Source: Chitinophaga filiformis
Lineage (GTDB): Bacteria > Bacteroidota > Bacteroidia > Chitinophagales > Chitinophagaceae
DNA: 64,000 nt
NCBI RefSeq assembly: GCF_900102545.1
Contig: NZ_FNBN01000001.1
Coordinates: forward strand, 544,641-608,640
Reading direction: 5' to 3'
Below, in pieces: positions 43,278 to 53,434 of this stretch. A program made the position numbers and the translations under genes. How positions within the stretch are numbered: position 1 is the first letter of the stretch; every line of letters begins with the position of its first letter. The notes under the pieces were generated by a model. It was given only the letters and a program-made list of their open reading frames with translations. It made no database searches and was not told where the DNA came from.

Positions 43278-45896
43278 ATGGCTAATATAATATTAGGCAA
43301 TATGGAATTGTCAACGCCTGCTAATATAAAATCCCCTGCATTAACCGGCAATAGTTATGCTTCTATTCTTGCAACATTACATAAAAACCAGCCCAACACA
43401 ATTACTGTTTTTTTTGCTAATGAACCAGAACATATCCCAAGTATAAATTCCCCCATAAACTATGTGAAGGAAATAGCGGTTCAAACAAACACGGTACCGA
43501 TTGAATTCAAATTTGAAAAAAATGTAATAGCGGCCCTCAGGGAGAACATTAAAGCCCTACATAACACCCCGGTCTTTAAAGCGATCCAGTTACAAGTGAC
43601 AGCGGCTTGCTGCAGATGTATGGATGCTATTCTAATTAAAGGGAACAAAGCAATCCGTAAAACATATACTTTTAAAGAAGTCAAAGCCGAACTAAAACTG
43701 AAAGCTCCATTTAAGGGTGTGGAAATGCAACTTAACCAGGAATTTAGTGATGGCATCCCCCTTCAAGCAAAAAAGGCTATTATAACGATTTTGAAGAAAG
43801 CAATAGCCGCAGATAAAGACTTTGATACAAGTATTCTGTCATCTTACAACAAGAATTTACTGCCATCACTCCTCCAAACTGACAGAGATCATATCCAAAA
43901 GGTGGAAGATCTTTTGGGTGAAATGTGTGATATTTCAATATCTGTTCTCGAACGCTATCTACATGGCGCAAAAGCTGATTTTACATCAATTATAACAGAG
44001 GAGATCCTGCGCCAACTGTATCCTGAAAAATGCGGCATAACTATTTTGGATGAAGTAAAGAAAAGAGCTGAACCTTTCTGGCAAACGGACAGAAAAAATA
44101 GCAAAAATGATAAGCAAGGAGGCGATTTCCTGAGACAACTGGAAGATTTCGGAACAAAACATGGTCAAATCAGCATCAATGTAGTGTGTCATTCTGTAGG
44201 AGCCATCACAGGTTGCGAATTTATTAAAGCCGTTACCAGGTTAAGATCTGACGTCATCAAAATAGAGAATATTATCTTGCTTGCGCCAGCCTGCACATTT
44301 AAACTATTTGAAGATAGTATTATGAAGGTGCGCTCATTACACGACCGTTTTAGAATGTTTACCATGAGAGACCAATATGAGCAAATGGATGTATTTGTTG
44401 AAGGAGTGTATACCCAATCTCCTCTTTATCTGATTTCCGGACTGCTGGAGGATAAATATTACCCTGGTGCGCCTATACTTGGATTGGAGCGTATTAGGCG
44501 GGCGCCTTCTATTAATCATGCCAACATTACCACGTCTGTCCATTCTTTTTTAGAGGGCTATGGACATTCCGGAAAGGTTGTTTATTCAGTTACTAACAAA
44601 CGGGATATTCCTACCGGCCATGAATGTACAGCCACGCACCATGAAGATTTCCTCCAGGACCCTGCTACTATTGCATCTATTATCGAAATCATAAACAACG
44701 GGATGAAGCCCCCTCCTTTGGCGGCATTTGCAGACGGCAATGGACCAATAAATGATAGCACAAGTGGACTGAACTTCGGAGCATCTGGTGATAAAGGAAC
44801 CAGCCCGGGGGCCGGCAGCTCGAGGCCACCAGCTTCCAGCTCTAAACGGGATAACTATCTTGAAATAACAGTAACAAAATGGAAAGGCGAATGTGATAAA
44901 CTAAAGTTCTCTGCTAAATACCGTATTAGTCAGCAAGAAAGTACCATTATAAACTTTAAAACAGTACATCTGCTTACTGACATTCAAGCATATTATTATT
45001 CCAGCATATTGGATTTAGGAAAAAGCCCGGATTCCGACAGCTACAAGGAAGAGTACATGCAACGGATGGGAATGCATTATTATGAGGAACTATTCCCACT
45101 TGGCCTGAGGAAATTAATCTGGAAACTAAAGAATAAGGTATCTACCCTTATTATTATTGATTCATTTGATGATGTAATTGCCTGGGAATTTTGCAAAATG
45201 TGGGGCAAAGACACAAATGGCATCGTCCAGAATGCCCCCTTTTTGTGCGAATCGTTTAATCTTGTCCGATATTCTTTTAATGAATTGAAGGATACGCTTT
45301 CCCTGGAGAACACTGCTATTATAACACCGAAGAGCAATTTGCCCTACGCCCAGGTTGAAAAAGGAATATTGTTCCAACTAGCAGAAAAACATAGCCAAAT
45401 GAATGCTACTGATATAAAAGCCACCATATCTGAAGTGACTGCCATGTTCAAATCAGGAAAATATAATGCCATCATTTTTATCGGCCATGGCAAATCACAC
45501 GAACAAGCTAATAAGTCTGGAATAAAACTGGAAGATGGAGAAATAACCCCGGAGTATCTGAGTGGTGATACCTCCAACCTCGGTCAAGCGAGTCCTTTTG
45601 TTTTCCTTAATTCTTGTTATTCCGGTAAAACCGGCCCCGGACTAACGGCAGTTGGTGGCTGGGCTAGAGCTTTCCTTCGTGCTGGCGCGTCGTGTTTTAT
45701 CGGTTCTACCTTTGCGATAAATGATGCACAGGCCACAAAATTTGCGGCTCATTTCTACCAGTATCTGTTTGAAAATTATACGGTAGCTGAAGCCGCCAGG
45801 TATGCAAGACTGGCTATCAAAAAAACAGGAGACCCGTCCTGGTTATACTATGTTGTATATGCCCATCCTTTTGCAAAATTACAAGGAGGTTCCTGA
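43278..45896 (+). CDS. Alpha/beta-hydrolase - CHAT protease fusion
   Basis: An 872-residue protein without signal peptide. Residues ~270-460 look like a lipase-type alpha/beta hydrolase: nucleophile Ser306 in NVVCHSVGAITG (GxSxG with Cys in place of the first Gly), then ENIILLAPAC and a candidate His in VHSFLEGYGH. A Gly/Ser/Pro linker (about 490-525) leads to a C-terminal CHAT caspase-like domain (about 640-872) with catalytic His737 in FIGHGKSH and Cys780 in LNSCYSG. The first ~260 residues are unassigned. CHAT proteases act as activated effectors in several bacterial defence systems; here a second hydrolytic activity is on the same chain. It stands alone, just after the secreted repeat protein. 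Confidence 0.8.
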   Translation: MANIILGNMELSTPANIKSPALTGNSYASILATLHKNQPNTITVFFANEPEHIPSINSPINYVKEIAVQTNTVPIEFKFEKNVIAALRENIKALHNTPVFKAIQLQVTAACCRCMDAILIKGNKAIRKTYTFKEVKAELKLKAPFKGVEMQLNQEFSDGIPLQAKKAIITILKKAIAADKDFDTSILSSYNKNLLPSLLQTDRDHIQKVEDLLGEMCDISISVLERYLHGAKADFTSIITEEILRQLYPEKCGITILDEVKKRAEPFWQTDRKNSKNDKQGGDFLRQLEDFGTKHGQISINVVCHSVGAITGCEFIKAVTRLRSDVIKIENIILLAPACTFKLFEDSIMKVRSLHDRFRMFTMRDQYEQMDVFVEGVYTQSPLYLISGLLEDKYYPGAPILGLERIRRAPSINHANITTSVHSFLEGYGHSGKVVYSVTNKRDIPTGHECTATHHEDFLQDPATIASIIEIINNGMKPPPLAAFADGNGPINDSTSGLNFGASGDKGTSPGAGSSRPPASSSKRDNYLEITVTKWKGECDKLKFSAKYRISQQESTIINFKTVHLLTDIQAYYYSSILDLGKSPDSDSYKEEYMQRMGMHYYEELFPLGLRKLIWKLKNKVSTLIIIDSFDDVIAWEFCKMWGKDTNGIVQNAPFLCESFNLVRYSFNELKDTLSLENTAIITPKSNLPYAQVEKGILFQLAEKHSQMNATDIKATISEVTAMFKSGKYNAIIFIGHGKSHEQANKSGIKLEDGEITPEYLSGDTSNLGQASPFVFLNSCYSGKTGPGLTAVGGWARAFLRAGASCFIGSTFAINDAQATKFAAHFYQYLFENYTVAEAARYARLAIKKTGDPSWLYYVVYAHPFAKLQGGS

Positions 45897-45943
45897 AATA
45901 GCCGCTTAAAGGCTTCCTAACAAAATGATCACATAGACTGACA

Positions 45944-45984
45944 AAGGGAATAGCCTTAAACTGAATGCCTAAAGCTATTCCCTT
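45944..45984. terminator. Terminator between convergent genes
   Basis: AAGGGAATAGC (45944-45954) pairs perfectly with GCTATTCCCTT (45974-45984), 47 bases after the CHAT gene stop and 78 bases past the stop of the converging gene at 46063. Confidence 0.75.
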
Positions 45985-46062
45985 AAATGATAACGGGTAT
46001 TTGAAAAATAAAGTATTCCCGGATGGATGCAGCGATGACAGACTTAAGTAATAAATAACCAC

Positions 46063-46347
46063 CTACATCACTAAGCGCTTACCAAGTTCAATTCCCAAAG
46101 GAGTAAGCGAGTATATCTTCATTGGCGTACCATCAGGATTGGTATATTCATGGCTGGAATGTACCATATAAGCATCCCTTTCCAGTAAGGTCAGAAAATG
46201 ATTAAGAAGATTTACACCATCGGGGTTATTCGCTTCTTCTTCCCCTGTAAAGAAAAAGCCTTTCACTTCAGCATACGGTGCAGGATTATAAGCTTTTCTT
46301 TGCCAGAATTCCAATAAAATGTCACCAGGATCAATGAATGGTTTCAT
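46063..46347 (-). CDS. Small winged-helix-like protein, unknown
   Basis: A 94-residue protein with helix-rich N-terminus and a C-terminal part (NLLNHFLTLLERDAYMVH, then IYSLTPLGIELGKRL) that reads like the recognition helix and wing of a winged-helix domain, as in PadR/MarR-type regulators without the rest. It starts 17 bases after the stop of the thioredoxin-like gene and is the last gene of that minus-strand unit. Role unknown; a small DNA-binding or protein-contact module is an inference from the pattern. Confidence 0.65.
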   Translation of the reverse strand: MKPFIDPGDILLEFWQRKAYNPAPYAEVKGFFFTGEEEANNPDGVNLLNHFLTLLERDAYMVHSSHEYTNPDGTPMKIYSLTPLGIELGKRLVM

Positions 46348-46364
46348 ACTAAATTTGCGCTTTA

Positions 46365-46862
46365 TTAAGAGTTTATTACCTTCTTCAATGAATCCACCCC
46401 TACTCCGCCGACCACAATCTGCTTGAACTCTTTCTTCTTATCATAGATCACCAGGTATGGGAAACCTGGTGCCTTGTAATACGTCACGAAAAAGCCTTTT
46501 ATGTCTTTTCCAATAGTCACATTCTTGTATTGATCCAACTTAAACAAGGTATCATACATCTGGATTTCCTTAAAGTCTGACATAGTCGCCATGTAAAAGC
46601 GCACATCCTTTAACTCATCCATCCGCTTGGTGATCTCCCTTGTCAGCGCCTGACAATAAGGACAATCCGGCCCGAAGAAGAATAACACAACTGTTTTCCC
46701 TTTCGGGATATTGGCTGTATTCAATTTGACAGTAGTATCCAGCAGCTGGATATTAAAAGACGGCAGGTCTTTATCTATCCCAGGAGGCAAGGCACGCTTA
46801 TATCTCGTACAACTGGCTATTCCTATTCCGGCTAATATCAAAACGAACAACAATGATCTCAT
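46365..46862 (-). CDS. TlpA-like thioredoxin-fold lipoprotein
   Basis: A 165-residue lipoprotein (lipobox GIASC, Cys18) with a thioredoxin fold: active site Cys67-Pro-Tyr-Cys70 in FGPDCPYCQ, and the cis-proline in APGFPYLVIYD. It probably reduces disulfides in the periplasm or on the outer membrane. Its start codon overlaps the stop of the large FAD/membrane fusion gene (TAATG), so it is translated from the same transcript. Confidence 0.88.
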   Translation of the reverse strand: MRSLLFVLILAGIGIASCTRYKRALPPGIDKDLPSFNIQLLDTTVKLNTANIPKGKTVVLFFFGPDCPYCQALTREITKRMDELKDVRFYMATMSDFKEIQMYDTLFKLDQYKNVTIGKDIKGFFVTYYKAPGFPYLVIYDKKKEFKQIVVGGVGVDSLKKVINS

Positions 46863-49800
46863 TACGATTGTATTTTATTATTGGCTGCCTTCCAGATATA
46901 ATCCAGCAGTAGCAATCCAAAGGAAAAGAATATTAATATCGGGAGCATCTGAAAGCGCAAGGCGATCTGGGATGCGAATACACTAAATCCAAAATTGATG
47001 ATCCAGAGGCCGAAGGCCAGTAGCAAACCTATTGATAAAGCTCTGTTATGTTTGATGCCATGCAATATCACAAATCCCACCAGGCTGAATAAGAATACTA
47101 CATTCATTACGCCTACCAGGATAGGATAAAAGCTGAGTATTGTCACCTTCAGATCTTTGAAATGTGTTTTCAGCTTCCTGGATTCATAGCCAAACCACAT
47201 CTGCCCTATTGGCGCTATACTGTCTTTACCCATGTTGTACGTGTCCAGAAATTCTACTGGTGGGGCATAGTACTTCATGGTGTTAGGCAGTAAATAGTAC
47301 TGGGCAAATGTGGTAGGATATTGCCTGATCAGGTATGAGCCATATTCGGCGAAAAGCGGTCCTACAGAAGCCCATTTCTTTAGTATATGAGCCGTTGAGT
47401 CCTTTTGGAACTTACGATACATGTATTGCTGCAGCGGAGATTTGGGATCCCACATGTACCATGTATTAGCGATCATCATCTCCTGCTGATGCATAAAAAT
47501 ATTCCTGGTAGTATCGAAATAGGTCCGCACCATCTTGTCCAGCTGTTTGAACTTAGCCGGCATTGGAGGTGGCGGTTCGTCTTGCACGAACCTGTACGCA
47601 TATAAAGCATTATTCGCCATCTGCCAACCGCTGAAAGGCGAGAACTGCCGGATACCGGTTAGGCGGTCATATTGGTTACTGGTATGCCACACAAATCCTG
47701 CTATGAGAATGACGCTGGACAAAATGCCCACTACCTTCCTCTTCCATGGCTGACGGCTGATGATAAATGCCAGCGCTGCAACAATTGGATAGAACAGGGC
47801 ATTATATCTTACAGTGAATGCCAGGAGAATAACAACAGCATGTAGTATGATTAAGGTTTGATTCGGCCTGTGAAGTATCCAGAGTAACAAGGTAAACCAT
47901 ATCAGGCTCAGACTTAAGAATAATGAATCACTGGATACATAGTTCGCCATGTACAAGAATACCGGGTTGAATACCATTCCGACATAGAGCACTCCGAATG
48001 TGAGTTTTCCAGGTTTGTAGAAGTATGCCAATGTAAATACAAGGGCCAGGGCACTGGCTTGCAGCAATAAATACTGGAATCCAACCAGTGCGGTGTCTGA
48101 TATGGTGAACGTACTGAAGAAACGCAGGAATTTAGAATACCCAATAGGATAGGTATTGATACTAAAATTCCCATAAGCAGATTCAAGATATACATAAGAA
48201 TCCCCATCAATAAACCCTGCTGAAGGATATAAATGTTTGAAGATGAAAAACTGGACAATGACAGCTAATCCTGCGAACCAGACAAGTGCTTTGTTCCAGG
48301 GCAGATCCCACAGGAATTCTTTGAATGAAGGCACACGCTTAGGTGCTGCAGCTACAGGCGCCGCATCTGCGGATTTTTCCTCATGGTATTCCTGTTCTGT
48401 ATTGATGGCCCAGATGTTATCTTTAGTAGTGATACCTTCAATTATATTATCAACCGCTACCATTGCTGTCAGCATGGAATGGTCGGCATTGTTGTATTTA
48501 TGCATTCCATTACGGCCAACGAGGAACAGATTCTCCAGTTGATCAGTATAAGCCCTTACCTTATCGAAATGAGCATAAGCACCGAAATAAGCCGGATAGG
48601 TCTTTTCTACTCTCAGCACCGTGCTATCGAGCACATTCTCTGATGTAGCCAGGCCAATTTTTTCCAGCTCTCTGATGGCTAATGCTGCGATATCTGTATC
48701 AGGTAGCTTCCAGAAATCATCTGTTTCATTACAGAAGAACTCCATACCTACCCAGGCGGTATCCGGGTCCTTTACCATATACGGACTCCAGTTGTTGAAT
48801 AACTGCAACCGTCCCACCTTTACGTCTTTCTCTTGTATATAGATCCAGGTATCTTCCAGTTTCAATGGCTTCCATTCGCCGGTGTGTTTATCCAGGAAAG
48901 AAAGCTTACGGAGGAGAATACCCACGGTAATGAAATCCCTGTATTGTAGTTTGGAGGCAATGTCTTTAACCGGTTCTGGCACTTCTCCTACTATTCCTCC
49001 AATCAGCTCTTTTACCGGCATGGTGCTAAAGAAATAATCCCCCGTCAGGGATAATTCTTCACCAGTCTGATTGTTAACAGCTGTGATAGCCGTTACTTTA
49101 TGATCATCCGTATAAATATGCTTTACATCATGATGCATGTGGATAATGCCTCCCATCTCCTGCACCTGGCGGGCTACTTCTTCCCATAATTGCCCGGGGC
49201 CAAGTTTTGGATAAAAGAACTGTTCTATCAGGCTGGTTTCTGTATCCTTCTGAGCAACATCCGTTGTTACCTTTTTCTTCTTTTTACTAAGCTCCTGGAT
49301 GGCGTGCTCTATCGCCTTACGGATACTTACTCCTTTGATACGTTGTGCCCCCCATTCCGCAGGGATTTCATCGCAAGGTACTCCCCACACCTTTTCTGTA
49401 TAATCCTTGAAAAAGAGATGGTATAAGGTTTTCCCAAAGCGGTTGATCATAAAATCGGCCAGGCTCTTTTCGGGCTTACGAGGGAATAACTGTGCCCAGA
49501 GGTAGGAGAACAGGATGGCTATGGTCCTGCCTATTCCTAATTTCCTGAGTGTATCTATCGATAAAGTAATCGGATAAGTAAAGAAGCGGCGTAAGAAGTA
49601 GATCCTGGACAAACGCTTACGTACCAGCATTACTTTATCAGGATCATTGCTCTTTAGATTTTCAGGCAGGTCTTTTCTGTTGATATCCCGCGACTTGTTC
49701 TGATACTTAATCTTAAAAGACTCCTCACTACCAGCCTGCAAAGGCAGGATATTCAACCACCAGTGCATTACCCGGTCAGACTTCGAAAAGAACCGGTGCC

Positions 49801-49972
49801 CACCGATATCCATGCGGTTCCCTTTATAATTAATGGTCTTTGAGATACCGCCTATATCTCCGCTTTTCTCTAATATAATGGGGATAATGTCTGTGCGTTG
49901 TAACATCTCATAAGCGGCAGTCAATCCTGCGGGGCCCGCTCCGATGATAATGGCATTTCTTTTAGATTCCAT
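46862..49972 (-). CDS. FAD oxidoreductase fused to GT39-like membrane glycosyltransferase
   Basis: A 1036-residue fusion. Residues 1-530 are an FAD-dependent amine-oxidase/UDP-galactopyranose-mutase-like protein: dinucleotide site GAGPAG (11-16), [20 protein letters not shown], and the C-terminal [19 protein letters not shown]. Residues ~560-1036 hold ten or more membrane helices in the pattern of ArnT/dolichyl-phosphate-mannose transferases, and are paralogous to the next gene upstream (shared: [40 protein letters not shown]). Relatives of the first half are common in polysaccharide loci, usually as separate genes. A cell-surface sugar or lipid modification is the likely job. Both halves look intact. 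Confidence 0.82.
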   Translation of the reverse strand: MESKRNAIIIGAGPAGLTAAYEMLQRTDIIPIILEKSGDIGGISKTINYKGNRMDIGGHRFFSKSDRVMHWWLNILPLQAGSEESFKIKYQNKSRDINRKDLPENLKSNDPDKVMLVRKRLSRIYFLRRFFTYPITLSIDTLRKLGIGRTIAILFSYLWAQLFPRKPEKSLADFMINRFGKTLYHLFFKDYTEKVWGVPCDEIPAEWGAQRIKGVSIRKAIEHAIQELSKKKKKVTTDVAQKDTETSLIEQFFYPKLGPGQLWEEVARQVQEMGGIIHMHHDVKHIYTDDHKVTAITAVNNQTGEELSLTGDYFFSTMPVKELIGGIVGEVPEPVKDIASKLQYRDFITVGILLRKLSFLDKHTGEWKPLKLEDTWIYIQEKDVKVGRLQLFNNWSPYMVKDPDTAWVGMEFFCNETDDFWKLPDTDIAALAIRELEKIGLATSENVLDSTVLRVEKTYPAYFGAYAHFDKVRAYTDQLENLFLVGRNGMHKYNNADHSMLTAMVAVDNIIEGITTKDNIWAINTEQEYHEEKSADAAPVAAAPKRVPSFKEFLWDLPWNKALVWFAGLAVIVQFFIFKHLYPSAGFIDGDSYVYLESAYGNFSINTYPIGYSKFLRFFSTFTISDTALVGFQYLLLQASALALVFTLAYFYKPGKLTFGVLYVGMVFNPVFLYMANYVSSDSLFLSLSLIWFTLLLWILHRPNQTLIILHAVVILLAFTVRYNALFYPIVAALAFIISRQPWKRKVVGILSSVILIAGFVWHTSNQYDRLTGIRQFSPFSGWQMANNALYAYRFVQDEPPPPMPAKFKQLDKMVRTYFDTTRNIFMHQQEMMIANTWYMWDPKSPLQQYMYRKFQKDSTAHILKKWASVGPLFAEYGSYLIRQYPTTFAQYYLLPNTMKYYAPPVEFLDTYNMGKDSIAPIGQMWFGYESRKLKTHFKDLKVTILSFYPILVGVMNVVFLFSLVGFVILHGIKHNRALSIGLLLAFGLWIINFGFSVFASQIALRFQMLPILIFFSFGLLLLDYIWKAANNKIQS

Positions 49973-50074
49973 AATATGGCATTGAATAATTGTAAACAGG
50001 GCGCCTCAAGGGTCGTGGTTAACTGTTCTAAAATACCACAGTATGCGTTCCGAATTGTTAGGAGAAAGCGGATA

Positions 50075-51604
50075 TTATATTGCCGGGTCGGCGACGGGTT
50101 CTACGTCCTCTTTTGCAGGTTTAGATTCCTGGAAGCTTTGTCTGATCACAAATTCCAGCAGCAAACCGGCAAAGGCAAGCGTGAAAATGAATGGAAACGC
50201 CTGGTACCGCAACACTATCGGTGAAGCGAAAACACTGAACGCCAGGTTACTGAGCCATATTAGCAGCATGATCCATAATACTGTCTTGTAATAAGTGCTG
50301 ACTTTCGAAAAGCCCCCAAGGACGACAAATCCGATAAATCCAAAGAAGAAGATTACGTTGATCATGGCTAGTAACAGCGGAAATATGGCAGTGATAATGA
50401 TCAATTTGTTCTTAGAGAAGTGATGAACTTTGTTTGATTTATAACCAAACCAGTTTACTGCGCCGGGATCGACAGTGTCGCTTGCCATATTATACATTCC
50501 TAAAAACTCTGTAGGGGGAGAATAGTAATTTATAAAATTAGGCCAGATGTAATAGCGAAGGAATTCGCCTGGATACTGTTTGATTAACCAGGCACCGTAT
50601 TGGCCGTAAAAATTTGAGACAGATGCCCAACGTTTGAGATAGGGTGTAGTACTGTCTTTTCTGTATTTATCGATTAAATACAACTTTAGAGGAGCTTTAT
50701 CATCCCATAGGTAATAGATGCCCAGTTCCTGATCGGGCCGTTGTTTGAGTCGGTTGAGGGAATCCATGTGCTTTACGGTAATGGAGTGAATTCTCGCGAA
50801 CTGTTTTGGGACAGTTCCTCTATTGACTGGCGGAACATGAGCGTACATAAATAGGGCATTGCTTCCCATCTGCCATCCTCCAAAAGGGGAAAATGTGGCG
50901 ATTCCCAGTCTTTCTTTAAATGTAAGTGTTGTGTAAAGCAAGAACCAGCCAACAGGAACAATAACAATAACTAATTTCAACAACTTTTCTTTAATTGCTC
51001 CATTTGCCAGTAGCACTACCAGAATGCTTATAGTGGGATAATATAGGGCATTGTAACGCACAGAGAACACAAATCCCAATACTAATGCATGAAAGATGAA
51101 CATCTTACCAGTGGGGCGATACAATATCCAAAATAGGCTTGTTATCCATAAAAGGCTGCAAGTTGCAAATAAGGCATCGCTGGAGACAAAGTTGGCGATA
51201 TAAAGCCAGAGCGGATTTAGGATAAGGGTGGCAAATAATACTCTCATTGTCCACTTGCCTGGCTGTAATAAGTATTTTATTGAGAATAAAAAAAATAGTA
51301 TTGCCAGCTGTAATAATGAATATTGAACAATAACCAGTCCGGTGTCCGAACGATTAAATACACTAATGAAGCGGAGGAATTTGGAATAACCCACTGGCCA
51401 CATGTTTATGTTTACATTGTTGTATGCAGCGTCTATGTAAGAGTACGAGTCTGGTAAAAAATTGGGGAAGGGATATAATTTAATTATAACAAACAACAAT
51501 ATCCCGGTCATTAGTACAGATAAAATTAAACAAATCCGGCTTTCTTTGTCGTCCCAAATATTCTTAAAAAAATCCGCAGGGAGTAAAGGGGCTTTAAGTG
51601 TCAT
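50075..51604 (-). CDS. GT39/ArnT-like polytopic membrane glycosyltransferase
   Basis: A 509-residue membrane protein with about ten to twelve helices, paralogous over its length to the C-terminal half of the fusion gene downstream. The first periplasmic loop carries the acidic motif LPDSYSYIDAAY, where the catalytic Asp of GT39/GT83 enzymes usually lies; the fusion protein has [13 protein letters not shown] there. These enzymes move sugars from lipid carriers to periplasmic acceptors. It precedes the fusion gene by 102 bases on the same strand. A decayed third copy of its 5' part lies at about 52560-52966. Confidence 0.8.
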   Translation of the reverse strand: MTLKAPLLPADFFKNIWDDKESRICLILSVLMTGILLFVIIKLYPFPNFLPDSYSYIDAAYNNVNINMWPVGYSKFLRFISVFNRSDTGLVIVQYSLLQLAILFFLFSIKYLLQPGKWTMRVLFATLILNPLWLYIANFVSSDALFATCSLLWITSLFWILYRPTGKMFIFHALVLGFVFSVRYNALYYPTISILVVLLANGAIKEKLLKLVIVIVPVGWFLLYTTLTFKERLGIATFSPFGGWQMGSNALFMYAHVPPVNRGTVPKQFARIHSITVKHMDSLNRLKQRPDQELGIYYLWDDKAPLKLYLIDKYRKDSTTPYLKRWASVSNFYGQYGAWLIKQYPGEFLRYYIWPNFINYYSPPTEFLGMYNMASDTVDPGAVNWFGYKSNKVHHFSKNKLIIITAIFPLLLAMINVIFFFGFIGFVVLGGFSKVSTYYKTVLWIMLLIWLSNLAFSVFASPIVLRYQAFPFIFTLAFAGLLLEFVIRQSFQESKPAKEDVEPVADPAI

Positions 51605-51944
51605 ATATCGCAGGTTAACATAAAAGACTTACGAGCACAATATAAATAGGAATAAAAAATTATAGTTACCAGATAGAGAATATTTAATCATCAGGGGCGA
51701 TTACAGTTTCACGAGCCAATCTATTGACTATCTATCAAATAGGTAAACATCTTAATAGAGCGTCTTGTTAATCTTAGATCTTCAAAATAAATATTGCAAT
51801 TCCGAAGAATAGAATACGAAGGTCAGTATCGTTAGCTCGAAGCTAGTTTGATGCCAAAGAAGTTAAATATCTATTAGAACGTAAAGCCATCGAAAACATA
51901 ACATTAAAAGGGCTTCTCCAGGGGGCATATCAAAGAGAAGACAA

Positions 51945-51970
51945 TGGCGGCAGGTGAATACCTGCCACCA
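51945..51970 (-). terminator. Hairpin downstream of small secreted gene 4
   Basis: GGCAGGT (51949-51955) and ACCTGCC (51960-51966) around GAAT, extended by TGG/CCA after one mismatch. It lies about 115 bases after the stop of 52083-52373. No clear U-tail, so it may be a terminator or a processed 3' end. The rest of 51605-52082 shows no gene. Confidence 0.55.
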
Positions 51971-52082
51971 TGAAAAATATCGTATTGAATCATGACCTGC
52001 GTTGGCTTCCATCATGTGAATATAGGCCAGGACGGTACAATATGACTTATTAGTGTAACTACTATTTGCTTATCTCTCGAAG

Positions 52083-52373
52083 TTAAATAGTCACATATAT
52101 TGTAATTAAGGGACATATGGTTGTTGGAATACTTGTAGTAGACAAACGAGTTGTGGTAGAAAATGCCCCAGGAATTACTATTGTCGTATACACCGTAAAA
52201 AAAACAACTGTACAATAAGTTCTTACTACCAATGGACCTCCGGGAGTAGTTGTAGTAAGGGTTGTTCCGTTGCTATAAAATACCGCGATAATTCTACTCA
52301 TTTTAGAGGCAAAAAGGCCACCTATCAGAGCAAAAAAAACTATGGCTAGTAAAATTGATCTTGCTTTACGCAT
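52083..52373 (-). CDS. Small secreted Thr-rich protein, family member 4
   Basis: A 96-residue exported protein (MRKARSILLA, GGLFASKMSR). It is closest to member 5 (56305): both have YSNGTTLTTT/FSNGTTLTTT, a GGPLV turn, a Cys in TYCTV and a second in the C-terminal PTT(I/T)CP, enough for one disulfide. Its leader has decayed more than those of the others and the FK of LAFK is SK here. Function unknown. Confidence 0.68.
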   Translation of the reverse strand: MRKARSILLAIVFFALIGGLFASKMSRIIAVFYSNGTTLTTTTPGGPLVVRTYCTVVFFTVYTTIVIPGAFSTTTRLSTTSIPTTICPLITIYVTI

Positions 52374-52559
52374 AAACTAAAATTTAGTAGTGAAGAAAAA
52401 ATAACTAGAATATATGTATTCGCGTTCACAGCCGAACCTCGAAAGGCTATCATTCTATTGGCTATTTTGGCCTTCCCTGCAACAAGTAATGTATTAAAAT
52501 ATCCTGCAAATCAACCTTGGATATCGACGCCTTGTTAGGGTTTATTCGGGATATTCAAT

Positions 52560-52966
52560 TAACAGTGCTTTACCTGAGCCATGCTAGTACAAAAATATAG
52601 TTTACGCTATATGCAAAAAAGGGAGAACATAGATACACATTAGAGATGCGGAATCCTTGCTAGTTTATGCGAATAAAAAGAACATCTCGGACTGTAATAA
52701 GAGTATTAAATAATAATCAGTCCGAAATCGACGCGACTAAACACACTTATCAACTGGAGAAATTTAAGATAGCTAACGTCACATATTTAAATTTACATCG
52801 TTGAATGTATCTACGATGTAGAGATACAATTAGGTAGAAATACAAAAAAGGTATATATTTAAGTATAGCGCACAATAATCCTTCGGTCATTAATACCACA
52901 CATCAAGCACCTTTTTTTCATTACTGTGCTACTTTTTGGAAGTATCAATGGCTCCTTTAGAGTCAT
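52560..52966 (-). pseudogene. Decayed 5' fragment of a GT39/ArnT-like gene
   Basis: The sequence aligns with the first part of the intact gene 50075-51604: a start-codon context TCATATATCG at 52963-52972 matches 51601-51610, a CGGTCATTA block matches at similar distance, and AATCAGTCC (52715-52723) matches AACCAGTCC (51332-51340), with about 20 bases net lost over 250. Stops and frameshifts are many and no protein can be made. Similarity continues some 100 bases upstream of the start, so a segment rather than a coding sequence was copied. The left limit is approximate. Confidence 0.65.
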
Positions 52967-53434
52967 ATATCGGAAGCTTAACATGTACAAAGATAGGCTC
53001 AACATAATAGGGTAAATAAGGTTTCACGCAACAGATACGGAATATTTATGAACTTCTCACCCAATGTCCCCCAACAATGATCAGCTAACTTATATATTAC
53101 CAGAGATGAGCAGAAGCCGAGATCGGGTAAAGGGTTGACTACAAACTGCTATGCTTAAGGCTAGTCAGAAAAAAGACGCAACAAGAAATCCGACCAGCGC
53201 TAGCGCCCATGTAGTAACATAATGAGCTAAAGTATTCAGGACAGCGTTGGAATGTATATATTTAATCCCATTAGATCAGAATGCCACTTGGTCAACTACC
53301 TTCTCATCCGATGTGGTATTTTCTAACTAATTTCAATACTATATAACAAACGAATCAAATCAACATTGCCTTCTAACCGCGAAGCAACATCATCATCTAT
53401 TGCTATTTTTAATACTAATATCACACATACTTTT
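52967..53434. other. Intergenic region upstream of the second S9 peptidase
   Basis: The first ~100 bases resemble the region upstream of 51604 (for example GAATATTTA blocks). Beyond that I see no gene or clear promoter. The gap 52374-52559 also holds nothing recognisable. Confidence 0.4.

Noticed and set aside
42005..45896. Diversity-generating retroelement suggested by the skewed repeat
   Set aside because: No reverse transcriptase and no template/variable repeat pair with adenine-specific differences was seen.
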